A program made the translations under genes and the position numbers. From Candidatus Flexifilum affinis (GTDB lineage Bacteria; Chloroflexota; Anaerolineae; Aggregatilineales; Phototrophicaceae): DNA of 64,000 nucleotides. Shown one piece after another: positions 45,611 through 54,681 of the stretch; within the stretch, counting starts at the first letter, position 1; each line of letters begins with the position of its first letter. The notes beneath the pieces are model-generated. The model was not told where the DNA came from. It did not search any database and worked only from the letters and a program-made list of their open reading frames with translations. The stretch is taken from assembly GCA_016713325.1 (NCBI GenBank), contig JADJPJ010000093.1, forward strand, positions 196,326-260,325, in the 5' to 3' direction.

Positions 45611-45637
45611 TGCCTGTCGGGAAATTCCCGACAGGCA
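45611..45637 (-). terminator. stem-loop after rdhA2
   Basis: TGCCTGTCGGGAA-a-TTCCCGACAGGCA is a perfect 13-base-pair inverted repeat 22 bases past the rdhA2 stop. No T-run follows, so it may be a Rho-dependent end, a 3' stabiliser or half of a bidirectional structure. It separates the rdhA2 unit from the riboswitch. Confidence 0.6.
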
Positions 45638-45658
45638 TGCCCAGGGGGAAACGCTGCC

Positions 45659-47050
45659 TCAGTCCTTGTGCGTATCGATGCCGTACTCGGGAAGGTCGAG
45701 ATCCCACCAGTCCTCGGGACTCTTCTGAACGCCATAGCCGAAGGCATCATCCATGTTGCGCGTCAGGCCGTCCAGTTCAGGGAACGCGGCGATCTGCATC
45801 CGCACCAGATCGTGCATGAAGCTGCCGCTGCGCTTGGAGAAAGGACAGACCGAAAAGCAGATGCCGCAGTTGCTGCCCAGTTCCTCGAACCAGTAGCGGC
45901 GGCAGCGCACCGAGTCTTCAAACCACGCCTGGTGGCCGGGGTTGCCCCACTCGCCGACGGGCTGCCAGGTGGGCTCGGTCTCGAAACTGAGCGCGCTTGG
46001 CGGGCAGGCCTCGGCGCACTTCTTACAGGACAGGCAGAAGCGGGCGATGCCGGCGTCGATCGGCTTGTCGGCCGCCAGGGGAAAATCGGTGATCAGCTTG
46101 AAGATCCGCACCATCGGGCCGAACTCCGGCGTGATCACCCGATTCAGGCGGGAAAGCTCGCCCAGCCCGCCCAGCACGGCGAAGGCCGGCGCGATCCCCA
46201 ATCCGTTGAGCGAGGCTTCACCCAGGCCTTGATAACCCAGACCGCGCAAGAACTCCTGGGTGTTGTTCTGAATCATCAGGCCGCGCTGATAAGTCTCGCT
46301 CGTAGTCATCTGCGCAATCTTGGTCGGCGCGCGCTTGATGGCGACATCCGACATCTGCACGGCGTAGACGACGGCCCAGCGCGCGGCATATGGAATGACG
46401 CGCTTTTCGTCATCCTCATAGGCCAGCGGCACGTTCTCGAAATCGATACGCTTGCCGTCGTTGTCCACGCTGTAGATGAGCTTGCGGGTGCGGTCGTTCA
46501 GCTCGACGATGCCCACGGCCGCCGCGCCCATCTGCTGCATGGCAATCTTGAGGATGCGGGCGTTTTCTTCCGGAGTCCCATCCCACTTTTCAACGCCGAG
46601 TTCCTCTGGCGTTGGCGCATTCTGCGGACCGAGAAAACTGCGCGACATGATGTCGCGCGTTTGCTGGAAGGCATTGGCCAGGGCAAGGTCTTTAAGGGTG
46701 AAACCCGGCTCATTGCGCATCAGCCGACTGCGTTCATTCTCCTCCCACAGCTTTTCCAGGGTGGCATTCTCCTCGGGGGTGGCGAAGCGCCCCAGACCAT
46801 CCTTGCCGGCCAGGGTGTCACGCTCGGCATTGACCCGCTGGATCGCATCCCAGTTGATGCCGGTGGTCGGCTCATCGACCTGCCTCACCCACCAGGGCCG
46901 CCGGTAAATGCCCCCGGACATCGGCGCGCCGATGGCGCTGCCGGCAGCGGCCAGCCCTGCGGTGGCAGCGACGCCCAGCGTCACCCCGGCCATGCCCAGA
47001 TCTCTGAGAAACTCACGGCGGCTGGGTTTTGGTCTGTCGCTGGTCGTCAT
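45659..47050 (-). CDS. rdhA: reductive dehalogenase catalytic subunit, RdhA2
   Basis: A 463-residue paralogue of RdhA1. The TAT signal is SRREFLRDLGMAGVTLGVAATAGL. The domain shows MGAAAVGIVELNDRTRKLIYSVD, RWAVVYAVQMSDVAI, GYQGLGEASLNGLGIAPAFAVLGGLGELSRLN, and the two iron-sulfur motifs CLSCKKCAEACP and a CX11CX2CX3C set ending CGICFSVCP. The shared framework with RdhA1 but many substitutions points to an old duplication with different substrates. Its ATG overlaps the stop of the RdhB-like gene (ATGA), which itself overlaps a two-component pair. Confidence 0.93.
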   Translation of the reverse strand: MTTSDRPKPSRREFLRDLGMAGVTLGVAATAGLAAAGSAIGAPMSGGIYRRPWWVRQVDEPTTGINWDAIQRVNAERDTLAGKDGLGRFATPEENATLEKLWEENERSRLMRNEPGFTLKDLALANAFQQTRDIMSRSFLGPQNAPTPEELGVEKWDGTPEENARILKIAMQQMGAAAVGIVELNDRTRKLIYSVDNDGKRIDFENVPLAYEDDEKRVIPYAARWAVVYAVQMSDVAIKRAPTKIAQMTTSETYQRGLMIQNNTQEFLRGLGYQGLGEASLNGLGIAPAFAVLGGLGELSRLNRVITPEFGPMVRIFKLITDFPLAADKPIDAGIARFCLSCKKCAEACPPSALSFETEPTWQPVGEWGNPGHQAWFEDSVRCRRYWFEELGSNCGICFSVCPFSKRSGSFMHDLVRMQIAAFPELDGLTRNMDDAFGYGVQKSPEDWWDLDLPEYGIDTHKD

Positions 47051-47418
47051 ATCTTTGTTTCCTTTTCGGAACTGGCGCTGTCGCCGTTCGTGAATTCCCT
47101 GGAGGGGTATCCGGACGTTTCATGAAGCCGGTCTCTACGGAATTCCGGATCGCGATACGGACTGCGCACATCGATGCCGCGCATGAAGTGGATGATGACG
47201 CCGGCGATCAGAAGCCCGACAAACAGCGCGCCGGCCAATATGCCGGCCTGCTGCTCGTATTCCGCAAAGCTGCCGAGGGAATATTCCAGCAGAACGGCCA
47301 GCAGGACGATCCAGAGCACCCAGGCCAGCCACTCGGCGGTCGATCGCCGGCGGATGCGAAGCGCCCGATAGGTGCGGGTCGCAGCCGACGTGTCATGCTG
47401 CGGCTCATGTTGAGTCAT
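47047..47418 (-). CDS. divergent RdhB-like membrane protein preceding rdhA2
   Basis: A 123-residue protein with two membrane helices (WLAWVLWIVLLAVLLEYSL and AGALFVGLLIAGVIIHFM). The loop SFAEYEQQAGILAGALFVG lines up with SMEELEPRAAGILLLSFGVPG of RdhB1, though the EPRAA core is changed to EQQ-A. Position next to rdhA2 supports an anchor role, in the order B then A. Its start overlaps the response-regulator stop and its stop overlaps the rdhA2 start, both by four bases. A much longer open frame upstream on this strand overlaps the response regulator and is rejected. Confidence 0.65.
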   Translation of the reverse strand: MTQHEPQHDTSAATRTYRALRIRRRSTAEWLAWVLWIVLLAVLLEYSLGSFAEYEQQAGILAGALFVGLLIAGVIIHFMRGIDVRSPYRDPEFRRDRLHETSGYPSREFTNGDSASSEKETKI

Positions 47419-48086
47419 CGCGGTTCCAGAAGTCCGTTTCTTAGGGCGTACTGGACGAGGTCGGCCCGATTTTCGAGGTGGAGCTTTTCCATCAGGCGCT
47501 GCCGGTAGGTGTCCACCGATTTGGGACTGATGAACAGCAGCTCGCCGATCTCCCGACTGCTGTAGCCCAGCGCCGTCATGACCAGCACCTCGCGTTCGCG
47601 TTCGCTCAGCAGGTCCAGGTCGCTTTCCTTTTTGGGCTCGGCAGCTTTTACCTCCTTTTCGCGGTAGTCGCTCAGAAGAACCTGGGTCGCTTCCGGCGTC
47701 AGGTACGAGTTGCCGCCGGCAATGGTGCGGATCGCCTTGATCAGCTCGGTATCGGCGCTGCTCTTCAGGACATACCCCGCGCCCCCGGCCTTCATGACGT
47801 GGCGGATATACTGCGTATCGGTGTGCATGGTCAGGACGAGCACACGCGTCTCTGGATAGCTTGTGATGATCTGCTCGATCACATCCAGTCCTTTGACGTG
47901 GGGCATCATCAGATCGAGCACAAGGATATCCGGCTGAACTTCGGCGACGACTCGCAGCGCCTCGGCGCCGTCGCCCGCCTCGCCGACGACGGTGATGTCG
48001 GGTTCGCTGTTCAGCAGGACACGCAGCCCGGCGCGCAGCACGGCGTGGTCGTCCGCGAGCACAATGCGGATCGGTTTTTCGGTCAT
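47415..48086 (-). CDS. NarL/FixJ-type response regulator of the rdh locus
   Basis: A 223-residue regulator. The receiver domain has the acidic pair in VLADDHAVLRAG, the phospho-acceptor in ILVLDLMMP and Lys in GYVLKSSAD. A linker leads to a LuxR-type helix-turn-helix (LSEREREVLVMTALGYSSREIGELLFISPKSVDTYRQRLMEKL, about residues 157-200). It overlaps the kinase gene by four bases and the RdhB-like gene by four bases, so the sensor pair and dehalogenase subunits are made from one message. It probably activates rdh transcription in response to a halogenated substrate or redox state. Confidence 0.93.
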   Translation of the reverse strand: MTEKPIRIVLADDHAVLRAGLRVLLNSEPDITVVGEAGDGAEALRVVAEVQPDILVLDLMMPHVKGLDVIEQIITSYPETRVLVLTMHTDTQYIRHVMKAGGAGYVLKSSADTELIKAIRTIAGGNSYLTPEATQVLLSDYREKEVKAAEPKKESDLDLLSEREREVLVMTALGYSSREIGELLFISPKSVDTYRQRLMEKLHLENRADLVQYALRNGLLEPR

Positions 48087-49736
48087 GTGGCGTACCCCTC
48101 AATAGCGTGATCCGGCAGGGTCAGTTCGACCTCTATCTGTGTCCCCATGCCGATCGTCGAGTGCAGCGAGAACTTGCCGCCCAGAAGTTCAATGCGCTCC
48201 TGCATTCCCAGCAGACCCAGGCCCCGTTCTTTGCCGGCCAGAACATGCGCCACATCAAAGCCGCGACCATCGTCGATGATGGAAAGCTGAATCTGCTCGC
48301 GCTTACGTTCGATGGCGACCTGAACCCGCTCCGCTCCGGCATGGCGCAGGATATTGGTCAGTGACTCCTGAATGACCCGATACAGCACAATTTCGATATC
48401 GTGCGGCAGTCGTCCGCTCTCCATGCCATGCGGCAGGAAATCGACCGTCAGGCCGGATTTTGCGGCGTAGTTATAGATATAGCTTTCCAGGGCCGAGATC
48501 AGCCCGAGATCGTCCAGAGCGGCCGGTCGCAGATCGGCGGCGAGACGGCGCACCTCATGCAGCGTCTGCGAGGTGAGCTGTCGGATGGTGCCCACCTGCA
48601 TTTTGACATCCGTCAGATTGTCACAGTTGTCGAGAATCTTGAGCTGAACGAGCAGGGAAGTCAGCGCCTGCCCGGTCTCATCGTGCAGTTCACGACTGAT
48701 GCGGTGGCGCTCATCCTCCTGGGCAGAGACGACCTTGTTCAGGAGCTGCGCGCGGAGCTGCTCCTTGTGACGAAGCTCCTCCCATAACTGACTGTTCTGG
48801 ATCGTGACGCCCAACTGATTGCAGATTCCCCGGATGAGCCGCCGATGCTGCTCGGAGAACACGCCCGCGTCCTCGTACAGTATCACCAGAATTCCCAGCA
48901 GGCCTTCTTTGACGAGAATAGGTGCAAGTACCAGGAGATCGAAGTGCAGCCGCCGGCTCTCCTGCGTCAAGGGCGTGGGAACGCCGGCGGTATTTTCGGT
49001 ATCCGCGACGATAAGCGCCTCGGAGCCATTGGCCATGCCTTCGCCGGAGAGAGCGAAACCTGAAAGGCAGTCCAGCGCCGTTTTCAGGAAAGAATCGGGA
49101 AGATTATGGCTGGCGCCGATTGTCCCGGTCTGGTCGTCGAGGAGCAGGATCAACCCGGACGACGCGCCGGTGCTTTCGAGCGTTCTGGGCGAGACCGCGC
49201 TGGCTGACCTGCTGCATGGTGAAGGATTTGCCGGCCATGTCGGCCAACTGGTAGAGCACCGCCAGATCGCGGTTGCGCTGCTTGAGCTGCTCGTTGGAAC
49301 GCTCCAGGTCACGGTGCGAGCCGTCGAGGCTGGCGATCATGTCGTTGAAGGCCCGGCCGAGTTCGCCGATTTCGTCGTTGGCCCACACCGGGGCGCGCAC
49401 CGACAGATCGCCATCGCGCACACGACGCGCCACGTAGGTCATGTCGAGGATGGGGTGAGTCAGAAACCACGTCAGGAACGAACCGATGCCCAGCCCGGCG
49501 AGCGCCGCGAACACCGTGATGATCACCACACTGCGCAGGCCGACCGACATCGCCTGGGCGACGCGTTCTTCGCTCAGCAGGTACGACAGCCATCCCCCCA
49601 ACTGACTGCTGACCCACCAGGCGATGGTGAAGCCCAGAATCAGCAGCGGCGCGACGATGATGCCCATAATCTTCTGGCGTAGGGAGACCCGTCCGGCCCA
49701 GGTCCACAGGGTATCCCAAATGGTTCGTCGTCTCAA
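48083..49736 (-). CDS. HAMP-GAF-type sensor histidine kinase (HisKA_3), one frameshift
   Basis: About 550 residues after correction. Two membrane helices (IMGIIVAPLLILGFTIAWWV and SVVIITVFAALAGLGIGSFL) flank a short external loop. A HAMP domain (THPILDMTYVARRVRDGDLSVRAP) and coiled coil follow, then a GAF-like domain (FALSGEGMANGSEALIVAD...LGILVILYEDAGVFSEQHRRLIRGI). The transmitter has the phospho-His in DERHRISRELHDETGQALTS and the ATPase boxes NILRHAGAERVQV and GRGFDV...GLGLLGMQERIELLGG. The frame changes near 49198 between FTMQQVSQ and AVSPRTLESTG, a one-base indel. It is the first gene of the rdhA2 unit. Confidence 0.87.
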
Positions 49737-50241
49737 AGCATCGATTCTTCTTATAGCATCGTTTATTTCACTCTAGCCAGAATGAGGGCTCCATCCAGTG
49801 ACATTTGTAAGCGAATCGTTGTTTCAAATAAGCCATCTTTTCAGCATTCTGGCCACCACGATGCAGTTACTATTGCTGCGAACGGCCAGGCATTGGCTCT
49901 CCTATCCCTGTATTTCCTTTAGCGAACGAATAATGGTCGGGTGTCCTGGGTATGGTCGCTTCCCCTGAAAGTGCGCTGACCGACAGCACCGCCCGCTGAG
50001 CAACTCAGCTCCACCCCCACAGCGAAGACGATGCCTCTCTGGTGGGCAGCGCTGTAAGCTGACCCGGACGGATTTTCGAAACTCGTTGTCAATCCAACAG
50101 ACTGCGAGCGCTTGTTGCGTTACAAACAGATACACCTGACGCACGGAATGCGCCGCGCGCCTATCTGCCGGCACCAGTCTGCCTACACGACGCCTGCACT
50201 ACAATGAAAGTGCGCAGCCTTACATCAGGAATCGACACTTC
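49737..50241. other. divergent control region of kinase and Crp/Fnr genes
   Basis: No coding frame was recognised in these about 500 bases. It must hold the promoters of the histidine-kinase operon (leftward) and the Crp/Fnr gene (rightward). I looked for an FNR/CprK-type TTGAT or TTAAT half-site pair and found no convincing one. Confidence 0.5.
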
Positions 50242-50943
50242 ATGGAAGAGATCTGGAACTTACGTAATGCGCACCTGTTCAGAGGTTTGACGCCGGCACA
50301 AATGGACGAGGTTCTGAAGACCATGCCGGTCCGCAGCTACCGCCGGCATGAATACATCTTCATGGCCGGCGACGAAGCCGACGCCCTCTACATCGTCCAG
50401 TTGGGCACGGTGAAGGTGGGGTATGTCGATCTGAACGGGGAAGAGAAGATCCTGGATATCTTTCAGGCCGGCGACATCTTCGGCTACCTGTTTCTGGGCA
50501 AGTACCGCCAGCGGATCGGCAATGCCCAGGCCATGGCCGATGTCGTGCTGTGCCGCCTCACCGAAGTGGACTTCATCCAGTTGATACAGAAGTTCCCACT
50601 CATCGCGCTGAACTTCATCCGACAGCAGGCCGACGAATATCGCGAAACCGTGGCGCGGATGCATGCGCTGATGAGTATGGACGCTCGGCACCGTCTGCTG
50701 GGCACCCTGCTGACGCTCGCACGCCGATACTGCTGCGACGAGGGGGCCTGGTTTGCGCTGCCGGAGTCCCTGACTCAGGAAGACATCGCCAAGATGACCG
50801 GCCTGAATCGCAGCACGGTCAGTCTGCTGATCAACGAACTGCGGCGGGAAAGCGTGCTCGGCGGCGTCGGACGTCAGGTGCTGGTCAACAAAACGGCCGT
50901 CGAGGCCATCATGAAGGCCAAGGGGTCAGAGATTCTGGAGTAA
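50242..50943 (+). CDS. Crp/Fnr family transcriptional regulator
   Basis: A 233-residue regulator. The N-terminal cyclic-nucleotide-binding-like beta roll covers about residues 10-120 (LFRGLTPAQMDEVLKTMPVRSYRRHEYIFMAGDEADALYIVQLGTVKV, GDIFGYLFLG), then the dimer helix, then a winged helix with LTQEDIAKMTGLNRSTVSLLINELRRE. No N-terminal Fnr Cys cluster is present. In Desulfitobacterium the related CprK activates dehalogenase genes; divergence from the rdh kinase makes a similar role plausible but unproven. The ligand is unknown. Confidence 0.9.
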   Translation: MEEIWNLRNAHLFRGLTPAQMDEVLKTMPVRSYRRHEYIFMAGDEADALYIVQLGTVKVGYVDLNGEEKILDIFQAGDIFGYLFLGKYRQRIGNAQAMADVVLCRLTEVDFIQLIQKFPLIALNFIRQQADEYRETVARMHALMSMDARHRLLGTLLTLARRYCCDEGAWFALPESLTQEDIAKMTGLNRSTVSLLINELRRESVLGGVGRQVLVNKTAVEAIMKAKGSEILE

Positions 50944-50946
50944 GCC

Positions 50947-51245
50947 ATGAACCAACTCACGCTCTTTCTCGGCGAGTCCACCTCGGATGAATCGCTCAGC
51001 GAACTGCTGGAAGCCTGGAGCAGCAAGAGCGCGACGGTGACGCTGCATTGCCGGTCGATCCACGACGATCCGGCGGCAGCGGTGCGTCTGGGGATCACCG
51101 AACTGCCCGCTCTGGTGCTCCAGGACGAGATCATTGCTCAGGGAACGCCGGAGACCTGGCTGGTTCGCCTCCTCGATCGCGTTTTTGCGCCGCCGGAACC
51201 GGCAGCGGCGACTCCCGGCGATGAGTGGCGGGCGGGGGCTTCTGA

Positions 51246-51250
<5 letters not shown>
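50947..51250 (+). CDS. thioredoxin-like small protein, 3' end lost in poly-G block
   Basis: The first about 100 residues (MNQLTLFLGESTSDESLSEL...ATVTLHCRSIHDDPAAAVRLGITELPALVLQDEIIAQGTPETWLVRLLDRVFAPPEP) look like a thioredoxin-fold protein, with the cis-Pro region ITELPALVLQDE. A redox CxxC is not present. The frame then runs into the homopolymer block and its true C-terminus cannot be read. It starts three bases after the Crp/Fnr stop, so it belongs to that transcript. Confidence 0.6.
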
Positions 51251-51553
<303 letters not shown>

Positions 51554-51643
51554 TCGTGGCAGGACTGTTGTTTTTCCAACAACAGGATGATTCGCTATCG
51601 CGTATGCTTTGCCGTGTTGGTTGTTCCGCCTGGAGGTGTCAAC

Positions 51644-51928
51644 ATGGCGAAAGCAGTATGGAACGGCATCGTGATCGCTGAAAGCAGCGACACCGTGATT
51701 GTCGAAGGGGATCATTACTTTCCGCTGGATGCCGTCGATCCGGCGGTCCTCCGCAACAGCAGTCATCATACCTTCTGCCCCTGGAAGGGCAAAGCCAGCT
51801 ACTACGATGTCGAAGTCGCCGGAAAACTGAACCGGGGCGCCGCGTGGTTCTACCCGGAGCCAAGCGAGGCGGCAAAACAGATCACGGGACGCGTCGCGTT
51901 TTGGAAAGGCGTACAGGTCATCGACTGA
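51644..51928 (+). CDS. DUF427 domain protein
   Basis: A 94-residue protein matching DUF427: MAKAVWNGIVIAESSDTVIVEGDHYFPLDAV, SHHTFCPWKGKASYYDVEVAGKLNRGAAWFYPEPSEAAKQITGRVAFWKGVQV. The CPWKG and AWxYPxP blocks are the family marks. These are small beta proteins of unknown biochemical role. The last base overlaps the YjeF fragment start (ATGA-like junction at 51928). Confidence 0.9.
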   Translation: MAKAVWNGIVIAESSDTVIVEGDHYFPLDAVDPAVLRNSSHHTFCPWKGKASYYDVEVAGKLNRGAAWFYPEPSEAAKQITGRVAFWKGVQVID

Positions 51929-52098
51929 TGTTCAGCCACTTTGACGGGCAAGCTCCCGCAATCACGGCCGACCAGATGCGCGAAGTCGATCGGCTGATGA
52001 TCGAGGTTTATCACATCGATCTGATCCAGATGGTGGAAAACGCCGGGCCGCAGTTCGGCGTTTCTTCGGCAATGCTCAGGCATTTCCAAGGTTTCTGA
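51928..52098 (+). pseudogene. truncated N-terminus of NAD(P)H-hydrate epimerase (YjeF N)
   Basis: Fifty-six residues, MFSHFDGQAPAITADQMREV then DRLMIEVYHIDLIQMVENAG, match the start of the YjeF_N/NnrE domain (ITxxQMxxxDR...MENAG). The family continues for over 150 more residues (Rossmann fold), which are absent here: after MVENAG the frame goes to an unrelated short tail and stops at 52098. The fragment is thus a deletion remnant. Confidence 0.72.
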
Positions 52099-52145
52099 CC
52101 AGGGGAGATGTTCTACAGTTGACCATGCGCTCTAGAAGGGATGTG

Positions 52146-52892
52146 ATGAACATCGAAACGAGACAAAACGCCTTTCAGCGCCTCTGGGCCTGGGTCAAAA
52201 GGCATCGCACTCCAGTGATCGCCGTGGCCTTCTGGCTGGCGTTGATCGTCGCGGTTCAGCAGTACATGGCCGCCAACAACCTCAGCTTTGCCCAGTTCAC
52301 TGCGCAGCTCCAGACCATTCTGAGCGGATCGTGGTACGGGCCGGTGCTCTATCTGGTCATCTATCTGCTGCGCCCAATCATTCTTTTCCCGGCGTCGCTG
52401 CTGACGATCCTGGGCGGAAGCGTTTTTGGCCTGTGGCCCGGATTCCTCTACGTCCTGATCGCCGGGACGCTTTCCGCGCTCATCCCCTACGGAATCGGCC
52501 GCTGGTTTTCGAGCGGGGCAGCGCAGGAACAGACGAGCGAGTCGACGATCCAACGCTTCGTCCGCATGCTTCGGCAGAATCCATTTCAGGCCGTTCTGAT
52601 CATGCGGCTCATCTACCTGCCGTACGATGCGGTCAGTCTGGTCGCCGGCAGCCTGCGCATCCCATTTCTCCTGTTTGTGCTGGCGACCGCGCTGGGCAAT
52701 CTGGCCGGGACGCTCTCTTTTGTCGGGCTCGGCGCTTCGATTGAAGGGGATCTGGCCGCCGGACAGGCGAGCATCAACCCGTCGGTGCTGCTCTTCTCCG
52801 CCGTCATTCTGGTGGTCAGCCTTGCCATCTCTCGCCTGCTCAGCCGGCGACAACAGCGCGGACCGAATCTCGCGCAGCAGGAAAGCGAATGA
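52146..52892 (+). CDS. TVP38/TMEM64 (DedA-like) membrane protein
   Basis: A 248-residue protein with about five to six membrane segments and the SNARE-associated/VTT domain: VLYLVIYLLRPIILFPASLLTILGGSVFGLWPGFLYVLIAGTLSALIPYGIGR and FQAVLIMRLIYLPYDAVSLVAGSLRIPFLLFVLATALGN. ATG 52146 with AAGGGATGTG upstream is preferred over one seven codons earlier. It overlaps the reductase gene by four bases. TVP38 and MerA-like flavoprotein genes are often paired; the partner suggests a role in membrane redox or metal stress, not proven. Confidence 0.9.
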   Translation: MNIETRQNAFQRLWAWVKRHRTPVIAVAFWLALIVAVQQYMAANNLSFAQFTAQLQTILSGSWYGPVLYLVIYLLRPIILFPASLLTILGGSVFGLWPGFLYVLIAGTLSALIPYGIGRWFSSGAAQEQTSESTIQRFVRMLRQNPFQAVLIMRLIYLPYDAVSLVAGSLRIPFLLFVLATALGNLAGTLSFVGLGASIEGDLAAGQASINPSVLLFSAVILVVSLAISRLLSRRQQRGPNLAQQESE

Positions 52893-54299
52893 ACCAATAC
52901 GATGTCATTGTCATAGGCGCGGGTTCAGCCGGCCTGACCGCCTCGGTATTCGGCGGCGAACTGGGCAAAAAGTGGCGCTCGTCGAGCGCGAGCGGATCGG
53001 CGGCGACTGCACCTGGTCGGGCTGCGTGCCGAGCAAGGCCCTGCTCAAGATCGCCAAAGTCGCGCACACCCTGCGCACCGCCGACGAATTCGGCATGCAG
53101 TCCAGCGCGCCCGTGGTCGACATGGTCGCCGTCCGCGACCATATCCGGAAGGTCATTCAGGAGGTCTATCAGCACGAGACGCCCGAAGCCGTCGCGCGGC
53201 GTGGGGTCGAGACCGTCATCGGCGAAGCCCGCTTTCTGGACGCCCACACCATTCAGGTCGGCGACCGGCAGATGAGCGCCAAAAAGTTCGTCATCGCCAC
53301 GGGGGGACGCGCCGCCGTGCCGCCCATCCCCGGCCTGCGCGATGTACCCTTCAGGACCAACGCCGACTTTTTCGACAACGATCGCCTGCCTCGCCACCTG
53401 CTGATCATGGGCGCAGGGCCTATCGGCATGGAGATGGCGCAGGCCTACATTCGCCTGGGCGCGCAGGTGACGGTGGTCGGCGATCAGGTCATGCCGCGCG
53501 ACGAGCCTGAAGCGGTCGAGGTCGTTCGGCGGGTGCTGGGGCGTGAAGGCGTGACCATCATTCAGTCGCTGGTCACGGAAGTGCGCAAGTCCGACGACGA
53601 CATCGTGCTGATCCTCAAGAACGGCCAGGAAGTACGCGGCGACATGCTGCTCGTCGCGGTCGGTCGGGCGCCAAACATCGAGGCGCTGGATCTGGACAAA
53701 GCCGGGGTGCACTCTCTACGAAGCAGGGAATCCCGGTCAACGATCACCTGCTGACCAACGTCCCGCATATCTATGCGGTGGGCGACGTGACCACCGGGCC
53801 AAAATTCACCCACTATGCCGGTTTTCAGGGCGCCGTCGCGGGACGCAATATGCTCCTGCCGGTCGGCAAGGGGTCCGGCCACGAGGACATCCTGCCCTGG
53901 GTGACGTTCACCGAGCCGGAAGTCGCGCATGTCGGCATGACCGAGGCGCAGGCGCGCGAGAAGCACGGAGACGCGGTGAAGGTCTACACCTTCCCGATTG
54001 ATGAGGGCGACCGGGCGGTGGCCGAACGGGATACGGAGGGCTTCGTCAAGCTGGTGTACAAGGGCAGCGGCGACCTGCTCGGCGCGACGGTCGTCGCCGA
54101 ACGCGCCGGCGAGATGATCATCGAGTATTCGCTGGTCATTTCCGGAAAGCTCAGCGCCCGCAGCCTGATCGGCGTCATTCATCCCTACCCCACCTATTCG
54201 GACATCGCCAAGAAGGCGCTCTCGAACCTCGTGGTCAAAGAACTGCTGAATGGGACAGCCGGCAAAGCGCTGAAAGCGGTGGTGAAACTGCTGCCATGA
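52889..54299 (+). CDS. MerA-like pyridine nucleotide-disulfide oxidoreductase, two frameshifts
   Basis: About 470 residues after correction. The FAD motif is YDVIVIGAGSAGLTASVFGGELGKK at the N-terminus; the redox disulfide is in GGDCTWSGCVPSKALLKIA; the NAD motif is LLIMGAGPIGMEMAQAYIRLGAQVTVV; the second FAD motif is IYAVGDVTTGPKFTHYAGFQG; and the dimer domain ends HPYPTYSDIAKKAL with the catalytic His-Pro. The frames break near 52971 (missing G after GGCAAAAAG) and near 53715 (before TKQGIPVNDHLL). No N-terminal HMA domain or C-terminal Cys pair is present, so it is not a true mercuric reductase. It overlaps TVP38 and the next gene by four bases. Confidence 0.87.
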
Positions 54300-54674
54300 T
54301 GGACGGAGCCCTGCGCCAGGTCAAAGAGAAAATCCTGCTGCCCGTCGCACAGCAGATCGGCTGCCGCATGAGTCCCACCACGCTCACCCTCATGGCCGGC
54401 GCGGCCGGTGGGCTGGCCGCCGTCGCCGGATGGCAGGGGAACAGCCTGCTCGGGCTTGGCCTGTGGTGGGTCAACCGCACGCTGGACGGGCTCGACGGCA
54501 CCGTCGCAAGGGTCAGCGGGCGGCAGTCCGATCTTGGGCACGGAAGCCGTCATCTTCTTCAGTTTGTTTTTTCTGCTGCCAGAATGGTTCCTGCCGCTGT
54601 TGTTCCTGCTCGGCGCGCTGGTCGTCGTCAGCACGGTGCAGCGGATCGTCTGGGCAGCCCGGTATTTGCGATAG
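54296..54674 (+). pseudogene. decayed CDP-alcohol phosphatidyltransferase
   Basis: The N-terminal part (MSPTTLTLMAGAAGGLAAVAG, LWWVNRTLDGLDGTVARVSGRQSDLG) has the first half of the DGxxAR...G...D...D catalytic motif. The motif then stops: after QSDLG the frame shifts near 54540 into TEAVIFFSLFFLLPEWFLPLLFLLGALVVVSTVQRIVWAARYL, the usual C-terminus. The middle, with the last catalytic aspartates and about 70 residues, is missing. Overlap with the reductase gene by four bases keeps the operon layout. Either real decay or a deletion in the assembly explains it. Confidence 0.75.
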
Positions 54675-54681
54675 AGGAGCA

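Noticed and set aside
43631..47050. RdhA1 and RdhA2 as epoxyqueuosine reductases (QueG)
   Set aside because: Both have twin-arginine export signals and lie beside RdhB-type anchors, unlike cytoplasmic QueG.
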